Below, piece by piece: positions 1-10,981 of a stretch of DNA of 64,000 nt. The stretch spans positions 806,001-870,000 of the forward strand of contig NW_027478167.1 of the NCBI RefSeq assembly GCF_051020975.1, in the 5' to 3' direction. The position numbers were made by a program, and so were the translations under genes. This DNA is from Osmia lignaria lignaria (lineage: Eukaryota > Arthropoda > Insecta > Hymenoptera > Megachilidae). The first letter of the stretch is position 1. Each line of letters starts with the position of its first letter. Below the pieces are notes generated by a model that was given only the letters and a program-made list of their open reading frames with translations, ran no database searches and was not told where the DNA came from.

Positions 1-3000
1 TGCGGCTTCGGAACTTTTAAATATCTTGATATATCTCGAGAACTACGCATCTGATCAAAAAATATCATAGAAGATAAAAAGTAGGAAACTTAATTCTCTA
101 CAAAAAAGGTCTCTTATCATTTTGCCATAGCTCGCTTCGTTTCAGAGATATTTGCAGATTTATTTCAAGGGAAGGGGCCTGACGGACATATTTCGAGATA
201 TTTCTTCTTCTTGTTGTTCTTCTTCTGCACAGCAAAGCTGGAAGTGGAATTTGCGGCTCGCACTAGTGCAGAGTTATCTCAAAGAAAGGGGCCACGGTGT
301 TCCTGTATCTCTATTATGCTGGTGCGGCTTCGGAACTTTTAAATATCTCGATATATCTCGAAAACTACGCTTCTCATCAAAAAATATCATAGAACATAAA
401 TTGTAGGAAACATAATTCTCTACAAAAGACGTCTGTTAACATTTTGCCATAGCTCGCTTCGTTTCCGAGATATTTGCAGATTCATCTCAAAGGAACGGGC
501 CTGACGGACATATTTCGAGATATTTCTTCTTCTTGTTGTTCTTCCTCTGCACAGCTAAGCTGGAAGTCGCATTTGCAGCTCGCAATAGTGCAGAGTTATC
601 TCAAAGAAAGGGGCCACGGTGTTTCTGTATCTCTATTATGTTGGTGCGGCTTCGGAACTTTTAAATATCTTGATATATCTCGAGAACTACGCGTCTGATC
701 AAAAAATATCATACAACATAAAAAGTAGGAAACATAATTCTCTACAAAATAGGTCTCTTAACATTTTGCCATAGCACGCTTCGTTTCCGAGATATTTGCA
801 GATTTATCTCAAGGGAAGGGGCCTGACGGACATATTTCGAGATATTTCTTCTTCTTGTTGTTCTTCTTCTGCACAGCTAAGCTGGAAGTGGCATTTGCGG
901 CTCGCACTAGTGCAGAGTTATCTCAAAGAAAGGGGCCACGGTGTTTCTGTATCTCTATTATGTTGGTGCGGTTTCGGAACTTTTAAATATCTTGATATAT
1001 CTCGAGATCTACGCATCTGATCAAAAAATATCATAGAACATAAAAAGTAGGAAACATAATTCTCTACAAAAAAGGTCTCTTAACATTTTGCCATAGCTCG
1101 CTTCGTTTCCGAGATATTTGCAGATTTATCTCAAGGGAAGGGGCCTGACGGACATATTTCGAGATATTTCTTCTTCTTGTTGTTCTTCTTCTGCACAGCT
1201 AAGCTGGAAGTGGCATTTACAGCTCGCAATAGTGCAGAGTTATCTCAAAGTAAGGGGCCACGGTGTTTCTGTATCTCTATTATGTTGGTGCGGCTTCGGA
1301 ACTTTTAAATATCTTGATATATCTCGAGAACTACGCGTCTGACCAAAAAATATTATACAACATAAAAGGTAGGAAACATAATTCTTTACAAAAAAGGTCT
1401 CTTAACATTTTGCCATAGCTCGCTTCGTTTCCGAGATATTTGCAGATTTATCTCAAGGGAAGGGGCCTGACGGACATATTTCGAGATATTTCTTCTTCTT
1501 GTTGTTCTTCTTCTGCACAGCTAAACTGGAAGTGGCATTTCCAGCTCGCAATAGTGCAGAGTTATCTCAAAGAAAGGGGCCACGGTGTTTCTGTATCTCT
1601 ATTATGTTGGTGCGGCTTCGGAACTTTTAAATATCTTGATATATCTCGAGAACTACGCATCTGATCAAAAAATATCACAGAACATAAAAAGTAGGAAACT
1701 TAATTCTCTACAAATAAGGTCTCTTAACATGTTGCCATAGCTCACTTCGTTTCCGAGATATTTGCAGATTTATCTCAAGGGAAGGGGCCTGACGGACATA
1801 TTTCGAGATATTTCTTCTTCTTGTTGCTCTTCTTCTCTACAGCTAAGCTGGAAGTGGCATTTGCAGCTCGCAATAGTGCAGAGTTATCTCAAAGAAAGGG
1901 GCCACGGTGTTTCTGTATCTCTATTATGTTGGTGCGGCTTCGGAACTTTTAGATATCTTGATATATCTCGAGAACTACGCATCTGATCAAAAAATATCAC
2001 AGAACATAAAAAGTAGAAAACTTAATTCTCTACAAATAAGGTCTCTTAACATGTTGACATAGCTCGCTTCGCTTCCGAGATATTTGCATATTTATCTCAA
2101 GGGAAGGGGCCTGACGGACATATTTCGAGATATTTCTTCTTCTTGTTGTTCTTCTTCTGCACAGCTAAGTTGGAAGTGGCATTTGCAGCTCGCAATAGTG
2201 CAGAGTTATCTCAAAGAAAGGGGCCACGGTGTTTCTGTATCTCTATTATGTTGGTGCGGCTTCGGAACTTTTAAATATCTTGATATATCTCGAGAACTAC
2301 GCGTCTGATCAAAAAATATCATACAATATAAAAAGTAGGAAACATAATTCTCTACAAAATAGGTCTCTTAACATTTTGCCATAGCACGCTTCGTTTCCGA
2401 GATATTTGCAGATTTATCTCAAGGGAAGGGGCCTGACGGACATATTTCGAGATATTTCTTCTTCTTGTTGTTCTTCTTCTGCACAGCTAAGCTGGAAGTG
2501 GCATTTGCGGCTCGCACTAGTGCAGAGTTATCTCAAAGAAAGGGGCCACGGTGTTTCTGTATCTCTATTATGTTGGTGCGGTTTCGGAACTTTTAAATAT
2601 CTTGATATATCTCGAGATCTACGCATCTGATCAAAAAATATCATAGAACATAAAAAGTAGGAAACATAATTCTCTACAAAAAAGGTCTCTTAACATTTTG
2701 CCATAGCTCGCTTCGTTTCCGAGGTATTTGCAGATTTATCTCAAGGGAAGGGGCCTGACGGACATATTTCGAGATATTTCTTCTTCTTGTTGCTCTTCTT
2801 CTGCACAGCTAAGCTGGAAGTGGCATTTGCAGCTCGCAATAGTGCAGAGTTATCTCAAAGAAAGGGGCCACGGTGTTTCTGTATCTCTATTATGTTGGTG
2901 CGGCTTCGGAACTTTTAAATATCTTGATATATCTCGAGAACTACGCATCTGATCAAAAAATATCATAGAAGATAAAAAGTAGGAAACTTAATTCTCTACA

Positions 3001-5304
3001 AAAAAGGTCTCTTATCATTTTGCCATAGCTCGCTTTGTTTCCGAGATATTTGCAGATATATCTCAAGGGAAGGGGCCTGACGGACATATTTCGAGATATT
3101 TCTTCTTCTTGTTGTTCTTCTTCTGCACAGCAAAGCTGGAAGTGGAATTTGCGGCTCGCACTAGTGCAGAGTTATCTCAAAGAAAGGGGCCACGGTGTTC
3201 CTGTATCTCTATTATGTTGGTGCGGCTTCGGAACTTTTAAATATCTTGATATATCTCGAGAACTACGCATCTGATCAAAAAATATCGTAGAACATAAATT
3301 GTAGGAAACATAATTCTCTACAAAAAAGGTCTCTTAACATTTTGCCATAGCTCGCTTCCTTTCCGAGATATTTGCAGATATATCTCAAGGGAAGGGGCCT
3401 GACGGACATATTTCGAGATATTTCTTCTTCTTCTTGTTCTTCTTCTGCACAGCTAAGCTGAAAGTGGCATTTGCAGCTCCCAATAGTGCAGAGTTATCTC
3501 AAAGAAAGGGGCCACGGTGTTTCTGTATCTCTATTATGTTGGTGCGGCTTCGGAACTTTTAAATATCTTGATATATCTCGGGAAGTACGCATCTGATCAA
3601 AAAATATCATAGAACATAAAAAGTAGGAAACTTAATTCTCTACAAAAAAGGTCTCTTAACATTTTGCCATAGCTCTCTTCGTTTCCGAGATATTTGCAGA
3701 TATATCTCAAGGGAAGGGGCCTGACGGACATATTTCGAGATATTTCTTCTTCTTGTTGTTCTTCCTCTGCACAGCTAAGCTGGAAGTGGCATTTGCAGCT
3801 CGCAATAGTGCAGAGTTATCTCAAAGAAAGGGGCCACGGTGTTTCTGTATCTCTATTATGTTGGTGCGGCTTCGGAACTTTTAAATATCTTAATATATCT
3901 CGAGAACTACGCATCTGATCAAAAAATGTCGTAGAACATAAATTGTAGGAAACATAATTCGCTACAAAAAAGGTCTCTTAACATTTTGCCATAGCTCGCT
4001 TCCTTTCCGAGATATTTGCAGATATATCTCAAGGGAAGGGGCCTGACGGACATATTTCGAGATATTTCTTCTTCTTGTTGTTCTTCTTCTGCACAGCTAA
4101 GCTGAAAGTGGCATTTGCAGCTCCCAATAGTGCAGAGTTATCTCAAAGAAAGGGGCCACGGTGTTTCTGTATCTCTATTATGTTGGTGCGGCTTCGGAAC
4201 TTTTAAATATCTCGATATATCTCGAGAACTACGCATCTGATCAAAAAATATCATAGAACATAAAAAGTAGGAAACTTAATTCTCTACAAAAAAGGTCTCT
4301 TAACATTTTGCCATAGCTCGCTTCGTTTCCGAGATATTTGCAGATTTATCTCAAGGGAAGGGGCCTGACGGACATATTTCGAGATATTTCTTCTTCTTGT
4401 TGTTCTTCTTCTGCACAGCTAAGCTGGAAGTGGCATTTGCAGCTCGCAATAGTGCAGAATTATCGCAAAGAAAGGGGCCACGGTGTTTCTGTATCTCTAT
4501 TATGTTGGTGCGGCTTCGGAACTTTTAAATATCTTGATATATCTCGAGAACTACGCATCTGATCAAAAAATATCATAGAACATAAAAAGTAGGAAACTTA
4601 ATTCTCTACAAAAAAGGTCTCTTAACATTTTGCCATAGCTCGCTTCGTTTCCGAGATATTTGCAGATTTATCTCAAGGGAAGGGGCCTGCTGGACATATT
4701 TCGAGATATTTCTTCTTCTTGTTGTTCTTCTTCTGCACAGCTAAGCTGGAAGTGGCATTTGCAGCTCGCAATAGTGCAGAGTTATCTCAAAGAAAGGGGC
4801 CACGGTGTTTCTGTATCTCTATTATGTTGGTGCGGCTTCGGAACTTTTAAATATCTCGATATATCTCGAAAACTACGCTTCTGATCAAAAAATATCATAG
4901 AACATAAATTGTAGGAAACATAATTCTCTACAAAAAAGGTCTCTTAACGTTTTGCCATAGATCGCTTCGTTTCCGAGATATTTGCAGATTTATCTCAAGG
5001 GAAGGGTCCTGACGGACATATTTCGAGATATTTCTTCTTCTTGTTGTTCTTCTTCTGCACAGCTAAACTGGGAGTGGCATTTCCAGCTCGCAATAGTGCA
5101 GAGTTATCCCAAAGAAAGGGGCCACGGTGTTTCTGTATCTCTATTATGTTGGTGCGGCTTCGGAACTTTTAAATATCTTGATATATCTCGAGAACTACGC
5201 ATCTGATCAAAAAATATCATAGAACATAAAAAGTAGGAAACTTAATTCTCTACAAAAAAGGCCTCTTAACATTTTCCCATAGCTCGCTTCGTTTCCGAGA
5301 TATT

Positions 5305-5331
5305 TGCAGATTTATCTCAAGGGAAGGGGCC
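5305..5331 (+). repeat. Internal subrepeat, copy a (of the monomer)
   Basis: Begins TGCAGATTTATCTCAAGG and ends AAGGGGCC. It matches the stretch 114 bp downstream (5419-5445) at 24 of 27 positions; the differences are T/G at position 7 and two G/A changes in the purine run. The pair occurs in nearly every monomer of the window. It is the site at which the 114-bp duplication near the right edge took place. Confidence 0.85.
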
Positions 5332-5418
5332 TGACGGACATATTTCGAGATATTTCTTCTTCTTGTTGTTCTTCTTCTGCACAGCTAAGCTGGAAGTGGC
5401 ATTTGCAGCTCGCAATAG

Positions 5419-5445
5419 TGCAGAGTTATCTCAAAGAAAGGGGCC
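5419..5445 (+). repeat. Internal subrepeat, copy b (of the monomer)
   Basis: Begins TGCAGAGTTATCTCAAAG and ends AAGGGGCC. It is the partner of 5305-5331 at a fixed distance of 114 bp. The shared stretch suggests either an ancestral internal duplication of the satellite or a conserved element used twice in each unit; the sequence alone does not separate these. Confidence 0.85.
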
Positions 5446-8400
5446 ACGGTGTTTCTGTATCTCTATTATGTTGGTGCGGCTTCGGAACTTTTAAATATCT
5501 TGATATATCTCGAGAACTACGCATCTGATCAAAAAATATCATAGAACATAAAAAGTAGGAAACCTAATTTTCTACAAAAAAGGTCTCTTAACATTTTGCC
5601 GTAGCTCGCTTCGTTTCCGAGATATTTGCAGATATATCTCAAGGGAAGGGGTCTGACGGACATATTTCGAGATATTTCTTCTTCTTGTTGTTCTTCTGCT
5701 GCACAGCTAAGCTGGAAGTGGCATTTGCAGCTCGCAATAGTGCAGAGTTATCGCAAAGAAAGGGGCCACGGTGTTTCTGTATCTCTATTATGTTGGTGCA
5801 GCTTCGGAACTTTTAAATATCTTGATATATCTCGAGAACTACGCATCTGATCAAAAAATATCATAGAAGATAAAAAGTAGGAAACTTAATTCTCTACAAA
5901 AAAGGTCTCTTAACATTTTGCCATAGCTCGCATCGTTTCCGAGATATTTGCAGATTTATCTCAAGGGAAGGGGCCTTACGGACATATTTCGAGATATTTC
6001 TTCTTCTTGTTGTTCTTCTTCTGCACAGCTAAGCTGGAAGTGGCATTTGCAGCTCGCAATAGTGCAGAGTTATCTCAAAGAAAGGGGCCACGGTGTTTCT
6101 GTATCTCTATTATGTTGGTGCGGCTTCGGAACTTTCAAATATCTCGATATATCTCGAAAACTACGCTTCTGATCAAAAAATATCATAGAACATAAATTGT
6201 AGGAAACATAATTCTCTACAAAAAAGGTCTCTTAACGTTTTGCCATAGCTCGCTTTGTTTCCGAGATATTTGCAGATTTATCTCAATGGAAGGGTCCTGA
6301 CGGACATATTTCGAGATATTTCTTCTTCTTGTTGTTCTTCTTCTGCACAGCTAAACTGGAAGTGGCATTTCCAGCTCGCAATAGTGCAGAGTTATCTCAA
6401 AGAAAGGGGCCACGGTGTTTCTGTATCTCTATTATGTTGGTGCGGCTTCGGAACTTTTAAATATCTCGATATATCTCGAAAACTACGCTTCTGATCAAAA
6501 AATATCATAAAACCTAAATTGTAGGAAACATAATTCTCTACAAAAAAGGTCTCTTAACATTTTGCCATAGCTCGCTTCGTTTCCGAGATATTTGCAGATA
6601 TATCTCAAGGGAAGGGGCCTGACGGACATATTTCGAGATATTTCTTCTTCTTGTTGTTCTTCTTCTGCACAGCTAAGCTAGAAGTGGCATTTGCGGCTCG
6701 CACTAGTGCAGAGTTATCTCAAAGAAAGGGGCCACGGTGTTTCTGTATCTCTATTATGTTGGTGCGGCTTCGGAACTTTTAAATATCTCGATATATCTCG
6801 AAAACTACGCTTCTGATCAAAAAATATCATAGAACATAAATTGTAGGAAACATAATTCTCTACAAAAAAGGTCTCTTAACATTTTGCCATAGCTCGCTTC
6901 GTTTCCGAGATATTTGCAGATTTATCTCAAGGGAAGGGGCCTGACGGACATATTTCGAGATATTTCTTCTTCTTGTTGTTCTTCTTCTGCACAGCTAAAC
7001 TGGAAGTGGCATTTCCAGCTCCCAATAGTGCAGAGTTATCTCAAAGAAAGGGGCCACGGTGTTTCTGTATCTCTATTATGTTGGTGCGGCTTCGGAACTT
7101 TTAAATATCTTGATATATCTCGAGAACTACGCTTCTGATCAAAAAATATCATAGAACATAAAAAGTAGGAAACTTAAATCTCTACAAAAAAGGTCTCTTA
7201 ACATTTTGCCATAGCTCTCTTCGTTTCCGAGATATTTGCAGATTTATCTCAAGGGAAGGGGCCTGACGGACATATTTCGAGATATTTCGTCTTCTTGTTG
7301 TTCTTCTTCTGCACAGCTAAGCTGGAAGTGGCATTTGCGGCTCGCACTAGTGCAGAGTTATCTCAAAGAAAGGGGCCACGGTGTTTCTGTATCTCTATTA
7401 TGTTGGTGCGGCTTCGGAACTTTTAAACATCTCGATATATCTCGAGAACTACGCATCTGATCAAAAAATATCATAGAAGATAAAAAGTAGGAAACTTAAT
7501 TCTCTACAAAAAAGGTCTCTTAACATTTTGCCATAGCTCGCTTCGTTTCCGAGATATTTGCAGATTTATCTCAAGGGAAGGGGCCTGACGGACATATTTC
7601 GAGATATTTCTTCTTCTTGTTGTTCTTCTTCTGCACAGCTAAGCTGGAAGTGGCATTTGCGGCTCGCACTAGTGCAGAGTTATCTCAAAGAAAGGGGCCA
7701 CGGTGTTTCTGTATCTCTATTATGTTGGTGCGGCTTCGGAACTTTTAAATATCTCGATATATCTCGAAAACTACGCTTCTGATCAAAAAATATCATAGAA
7801 CATAAATTGTAGGAAACATAATTCTTTACAAAAAACGTCTCTTAACATTTTGCCATAGCTCGCTTCGTTTCCGAGATATTTGCAGTTTCAGCTCAAAGGA
7901 ACTGGCCTGACGGACATATTTCGAGATATTTCTTCTTCTTGTTGTTCTTCCTCTGCACAGCTAAGCTGGAAGTGGCATTTGCAGCTCGGAATAGTGGAGA
8001 GTTATCTCAAAGAAAGGGGCCACGGTGTTTCTGTATCTCTATTATGTTGGTGCGGCTTCGGAACTTTTAAATATCTTGATATATCTCGAGAGCTACGCAT
8101 CTGATCAAAAAATATCATAGAACATAAAAAGTGGGAAACTTAATTCTCTACAAAAAAGGTCTCTTAACATTTTGCCATAGCTCGCTTCGTTTCCGAGATA
8201 TTTGCAGATTTATCTCAAGGGAAGGGGCCTGACGGACATATTTCGAGATATTTCTTCTTCTTGTTGTTCTTCTTCTGCACAGCTAAGCTGGAAGTGGCAT
8301 TTGCGGCTCGCACTAATGCAGAGTTATCTCAAAGAAAGGGGCCACGGTGTTTCTGTATCTCTATTATGTTGGTGCGGCTTCGGAACTTTTAAATATCTCG

Positions 8401-8852
8401 ATATATCTCGAAAACTACGCTTCTGATCAAAAAATATCATAGAACATAAATTGTAGGAAACATAATTCTCTACAAAAAAGGTTTATTAACATTTTGCCAT
8501 AGCTCGCTTCGTTTCCGAGATATTTGCAGATTTATCTCAAGGGAAGGGGCCTGACGGACATATTTCGAGATATTTCTTCTTCTTGTTGTTCTTCTTCTGC
8601 ACAGCTAAGCTGGAAGTGGCATTTGCGGCTCGCACTAGTGCAGAGTTATCTCAAAGAAAGGGGCCACGGTGTTTCTGTATCTCTATTATATTGGTGCGGC
8701 TTCGGAACTTTTAAATATCTCGATATATCTCGAAAACTACGCTTCTGATCAAAAAATATCATAGAACATAAATTGTAGGAAACATAATTCTCTACAAAAA
8801 AGGTTTATTAACATTTTGCCATAGCTCGCTTCGTTTCCGAGATATTTGCAGA

Positions 8853-8854
8853 TA
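8853..8854. other. TA target-site duplication, left side of MITE copy 1
   Basis: Satellite reads GCAGA-TA up to here and resumes TA-TATCTC after the element at 9370. The intact form GCAGATATATCTC exists elsewhere in the array (for example near 3053 and 3375), whereas most monomers read GCAGATTTATCTC and have no TA at this spot. Confidence 0.85.
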
Positions 8855-8875
8855 CAGTATAGACTCGTTATAAGC
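8855..8875 (+). repeat. Left terminal inverted repeat of MITE copy 1
   Basis: CAGTATAGACTCGTTATAAG followed by C, the exact reverse complement of 9349-9369. The first four bases CAGT and the adjacent TA fit pogo-type ends. Confidence 0.9.
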
Positions 8876-8908
8876 AAAACGCTCGGGACCGGACTTTTGC
8901 TTATAACG
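8866..8908. repeat. Short hairpin built from inverted TIR-core motifs
   Basis: CGTTATAAGCAAAA (8866-8879) is followed by its exact inverse TTTTGCTTATAACG (8895-8908) with a 15-nt spacer. The first copy overlaps the left terminal repeat. A near-copy, CGTTATAGGCAAAA, lies at 9046-9059 and the terminal repeat supplies another inverted core at the right end. If this core is a transposase-binding motif, the element carries more than the usual two sites; that is inference. Confidence 0.7.
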
Positions 8909-9077
8909 TGTAGTTCCACTATTGTTTGATGTTAGCCGACTGCTTCGACATAGAACGGTTTGTTTTCGCTCCGTCCTCTTTTGCACTCAAGGTCCTTTTC
9001 TACGTTCGAAGCAGTCGGCTAACATCAAACAATAGTGGAACTACACGTTATAGGCAAAAGTCCGGTCCCGTGCGTTT
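8877..9077. repeat. Long foldback inside MITE copy 1
   Basis: Arms 8877-8948 and 9006-9077 are reverse complements over 72 bp with two mismatches seen by eye (64-bp core 8885-8948/9006-9069 with one mismatch), separated by a 57-nt loop. A single-stranded transcript or DNA strand could fold into a long hairpin. The same foldback lies at the same offset (+22 to +222) in all five copies. Confidence 0.88.
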
Positions 9078-9348
9078 GGTTGTAACTAGTTTACATGGTA
9101 AATATGGTCCGAATTATATCGTGTTTGGTATCATTTTAATTAGAAAAATGTCAGAAATATCGTGGAAAAAGTTCTATAAAAAAAAAATGAAAAATAGCAA
9201 AGTTAGATTGTTGCATTAGTGTTGCCTCACCGATATCTGATCCAAGATCATGTTACGCTACTCGGCGAGCGAGCTTCGCGACGTCTCGAGGGGTATACCC
9301 CCCAGTGGCGGGGATGGTTTCTTTGCAAATATCGTACAGATCTTTTCA

Positions 9349-9369
9349 GCTTATAACGAGTCTATACTG
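9349..9369 (-). repeat. Right terminal inverted repeat of MITE copy 1
   Basis: Exact inverted match to the left end over 21 bp, followed by the duplicated TA at 9370-9371 and then satellite sequence (TATCTCAAGGG). Confidence 0.9.
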
Positions 9370-10981
9370 TATATCTCAAGGGAAGGGGCCTGACGGACAT
9401 ATTTCGAGATATTTCTTCTTCTTGTTGTTCTTCTTCTGCACAGCTAAGCTGGAAGTGGCATTTGCGGCTCGCACTAGTGCAGAGTTATCTCAAAGAAAGG
9501 GGCCACGGTGTTTCTGTATCTCTATTATGTTGGTGCGGCTTCGGAACTTTTAAATATCTCGATATATCTCGAAAACTACGCTTCTGATCAAAAAATATCA
9601 TAGAACATAAATTGTAGAAAACATAATTCTCTACAAAAAACGTCTCTTAACATTTTGCCATAGCTCGCTTCGTTTCCGAGATATTTGCAGATTTATCTCA
9701 AGGGAAGGGGCCTGACGGACATATTTCGAGATATTTCTTCTTCTTGTTGTTCTTCTTCTGCACAGCTAAGCTGGAAGTGGCATTTGCGGCTCGCACTAGT
9801 GCAGAGTTATCTCAAAGAAAGGGGCCACGGTGTTTCTGTATCTCTATTATGTTGGTGCGGCTTCGGAACTTTTAAATATCTCGATATATCTCGAAAACTA
9901 CGCTTCTGATCAAAAAATATCATAGAACATAAATTGTAGGAAACATAATTCTTTACAAAAAACGTCTCTTAACATTTTGCCATAGCTCGCTTCGTTTCCG
10001 AGATATTTGCAGTTTCAGCTCAAAGGAACTGGCCTGACGGACATATTTCGAGATATTTCTTCTTCTTGTTGTTCTTCCTCTGCACAGCTAAGCTGGAAGT
10101 GGCATTTGCAGCTCGGAATAGTGCAGAGTTATCTCAAAGAAAGGGGCCACGGTGTTTCTGTATCTCTATTATGTTGGTGCGGCTTCGGAACTTTTAAATA
10201 TCTTGATATATCTCGAGAGCTACGCATCTGATCAAAAAATATCATAGAACATAAAAAGTGGGAAACTTAATTCTCTACAAAAAAGGTCTCTTAACATTTT
10301 GCCATAGCTCGCTTCGTTTCCGAGATATTTGCAGATTTATCTCAAGGGAAGGGGCCTGACGGACATATTTCGAGATATTTCTTCTTCTTGTTGTTCTTCT
10401 TCTGCACAGCTAAGCTGGAAGTGGCATTTGCGGCTCGCACTAATGCAGAGTTATCTCAAAGAAAGGGGCCACGGTGTTTCTGTATCTCTATTATGTTGGT
10501 GCGGCTTCGGAACTTTTAAATATCTCGATATATCTCGAAAACTACGCTTCTGATCAAAAAATATCATAGAACATAAATTGTAGGAAACATAATTCTCTAC
10601 AAAAAACGTCTCTCAACATTTTGCCATAGCTCGCTTCGTTTCCGAGATATTTGCAGATTTATCTCAAGGGAAGGGGCCTGACGGACATATTTCGAGATAT
10701 TTCTTCTTCTTGTTGTTCTTCTTCTGCACAGCTAAGCTGGAAGTGGCATTTGCGGCTCGCACTAGTGCAGAGTTATCTCAAAGAAAGGGGCCACGGTGTT
10801 TCTGTATCTCTATTATATTGGTGCGGCTTCGGAACTTTTAAATATCTCGATATATCTCGAAAACTACGCTTCTGATCAAAAAATATCATAGAACATAAAT
10901 TGTAGGAAACATAATTCTCTACAAAAAAGGTTTATTAACATTTTGCCATAGCTCGCTTCGTTTCCGAGATATTTGCAGATA
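9370..10981 (+). repeat. 322-bp satellite array, segment 2
   Basis: Right part of the interrupted monomer, four full monomers (9685-10972) and the left few bases of the next interrupted one. The length, 1,612 bp, is exactly 5 x 322 plus the 2-bp TA duplication. Nothing other than satellite is present. Confidence 0.95.

Larger units (their letters stand above)
5304..5625 (+). repeat. Representative 322-bp satellite monomer (internal layout)
   Basis: A clean copy chosen to describe the unit. In order it shows: a 27-bp subrepeat (5305-5331, TGCAGATTTATCTCAAGG...); the motif CGAGATATTT, present at the end of the preceding unit and again near 5346; an interrupted TTC tract (5353-5378); a second copy of the 27-bp subrepeat 114 bp downstream (5419-5445, 24 of 27 positions identical by eye); a palindromic CTCGAG (5509-5514) that is CTCGAA in another monomer class; TGATCA (5526-5531) leading into an A6 run; a second A-run about 19 bp later; and a third A6 run before GGTCTCTTAACATTTTGCC. 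The unit is AT-rich but keeps many CpG steps. No promoter, RNA gene or coding signal is recognised. Confidence 0.93.
1..8854 (+). repeat. 322-bp satellite array, segment 1 (27 full monomers)
   Basis: Head-to-tail tandem array. Taking the TTG of TATTTGCAGA as the phase mark, monomers start at 152, 474, 796, 1118 and then every 322 bp to 8524, with a 151-bp partial monomer at the left edge. The monomer starting at 8846 is interrupted after a few bases by the first MITE. Copies differ mainly by scattered substitutions and no length change is seen in this segment. Subtypes present include the TTATCTCAAGGG and TCAGCTCAAAGG (7880) forms of the first 25 bp, and the CTCGAGAAC, CTCGAGATC and CTCGAAAAC forms of the 3' half. 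Monomers at 3372 and 4016 share private changes (AAGCTGAAAG, AGCTCCCAAT) and are spaced by two monomers. No gene is seen. Confidence 0.97.
8855..9369 (+). mobile_element. Pogo/Tigger-like MITE, copy 1 (515 bp)
   Basis: Ends in 21-bp perfect terminal inverted repeats (8855-8875 and 9349-9369), starting CAGTATAGACTCGTTATAAG. It is flanked by TA on both sides (8853-8854 and 9370-9371). Removing the element and one TA restores the satellite sequence GCAGATATATCTC. TA duplication and CAGT ends are the signature of Tc1/mariner-superfamily elements, most like the pogo/Tigger group (family knowledge); a search for the source transposon has not been done. There is no transposase reading frame, so the copy is non-autonomous. 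The left half is a long foldback (described separately). The right half is AT-rich with an A-run near 9179 and a 12-bp palindrome GGGGTATACCCC at 9290-9301. It is the only copy reading ATATCGTGG near 9160. Confidence 0.87.
7558..9684 (+). repeat. MITE-bearing higher-order repeat, unit 1 (2,127 bp)
   Basis: Five monomers plus one MITE: 7558, 7880 (TCAGCTCAAAGG form), 8202 (carries CACTAATGCAG), 8524 (carries TTATATTGGTG) and the interrupted monomer with the transposon. The same ordered set of private variants returns in the next unit, 2,127 bp later, which equals 5 x 322 + 515 + 2. Differences seen from unit 2 include AGTGGAGAG near 7990, GGTTTATTAAC near 8480 and ATCGTGG inside the MITE. Confidence 0.88.

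Noticed and set aside
1100..1120. CENP-B box in the monomer (GCTTCGTTTCCGAG)
   Set aside because: It shares TTCG and a nearby CG with the mammalian box, but the conserved core pattern TTCG-N4-A-NN-CGGG is not met on either strand, nor at the other TTCG sites of the unit.
4565..4615. Phased A-tracts giving strong DNA bending
   Set aside because: The three A-runs have centres about 18-19 and 26-27 bp apart, which is not a regular multiple of the helical repeat. Mild curvature is possible but I cannot support a bend claim without computation.
5353..5378. TTC tract as an expandable microsatellite
   Set aside because: It is interrupted by GTTG and keeps the same length in all monomers examined; only substitutions (for example GTTG to CTTG near 3433 and 22120) are seen.
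8926..9219. 97-codon frame inside the MITE as a transposase remnant
   Set aside because: It reads through the loop and one arm of the foldback and ends in the A-rich part. No DDE/DDD or helix-turn-helix pattern is recognisable in it, and an element of 515 bp is too short for a transposase.
9305..9553. Frame crossing from the MITE right end into satellite as a fusion gene
   Set aside because: It spans the right terminal repeat and TA duplication by chance. It uses the satellite in another frame, and its start codon lacks any supporting signal.
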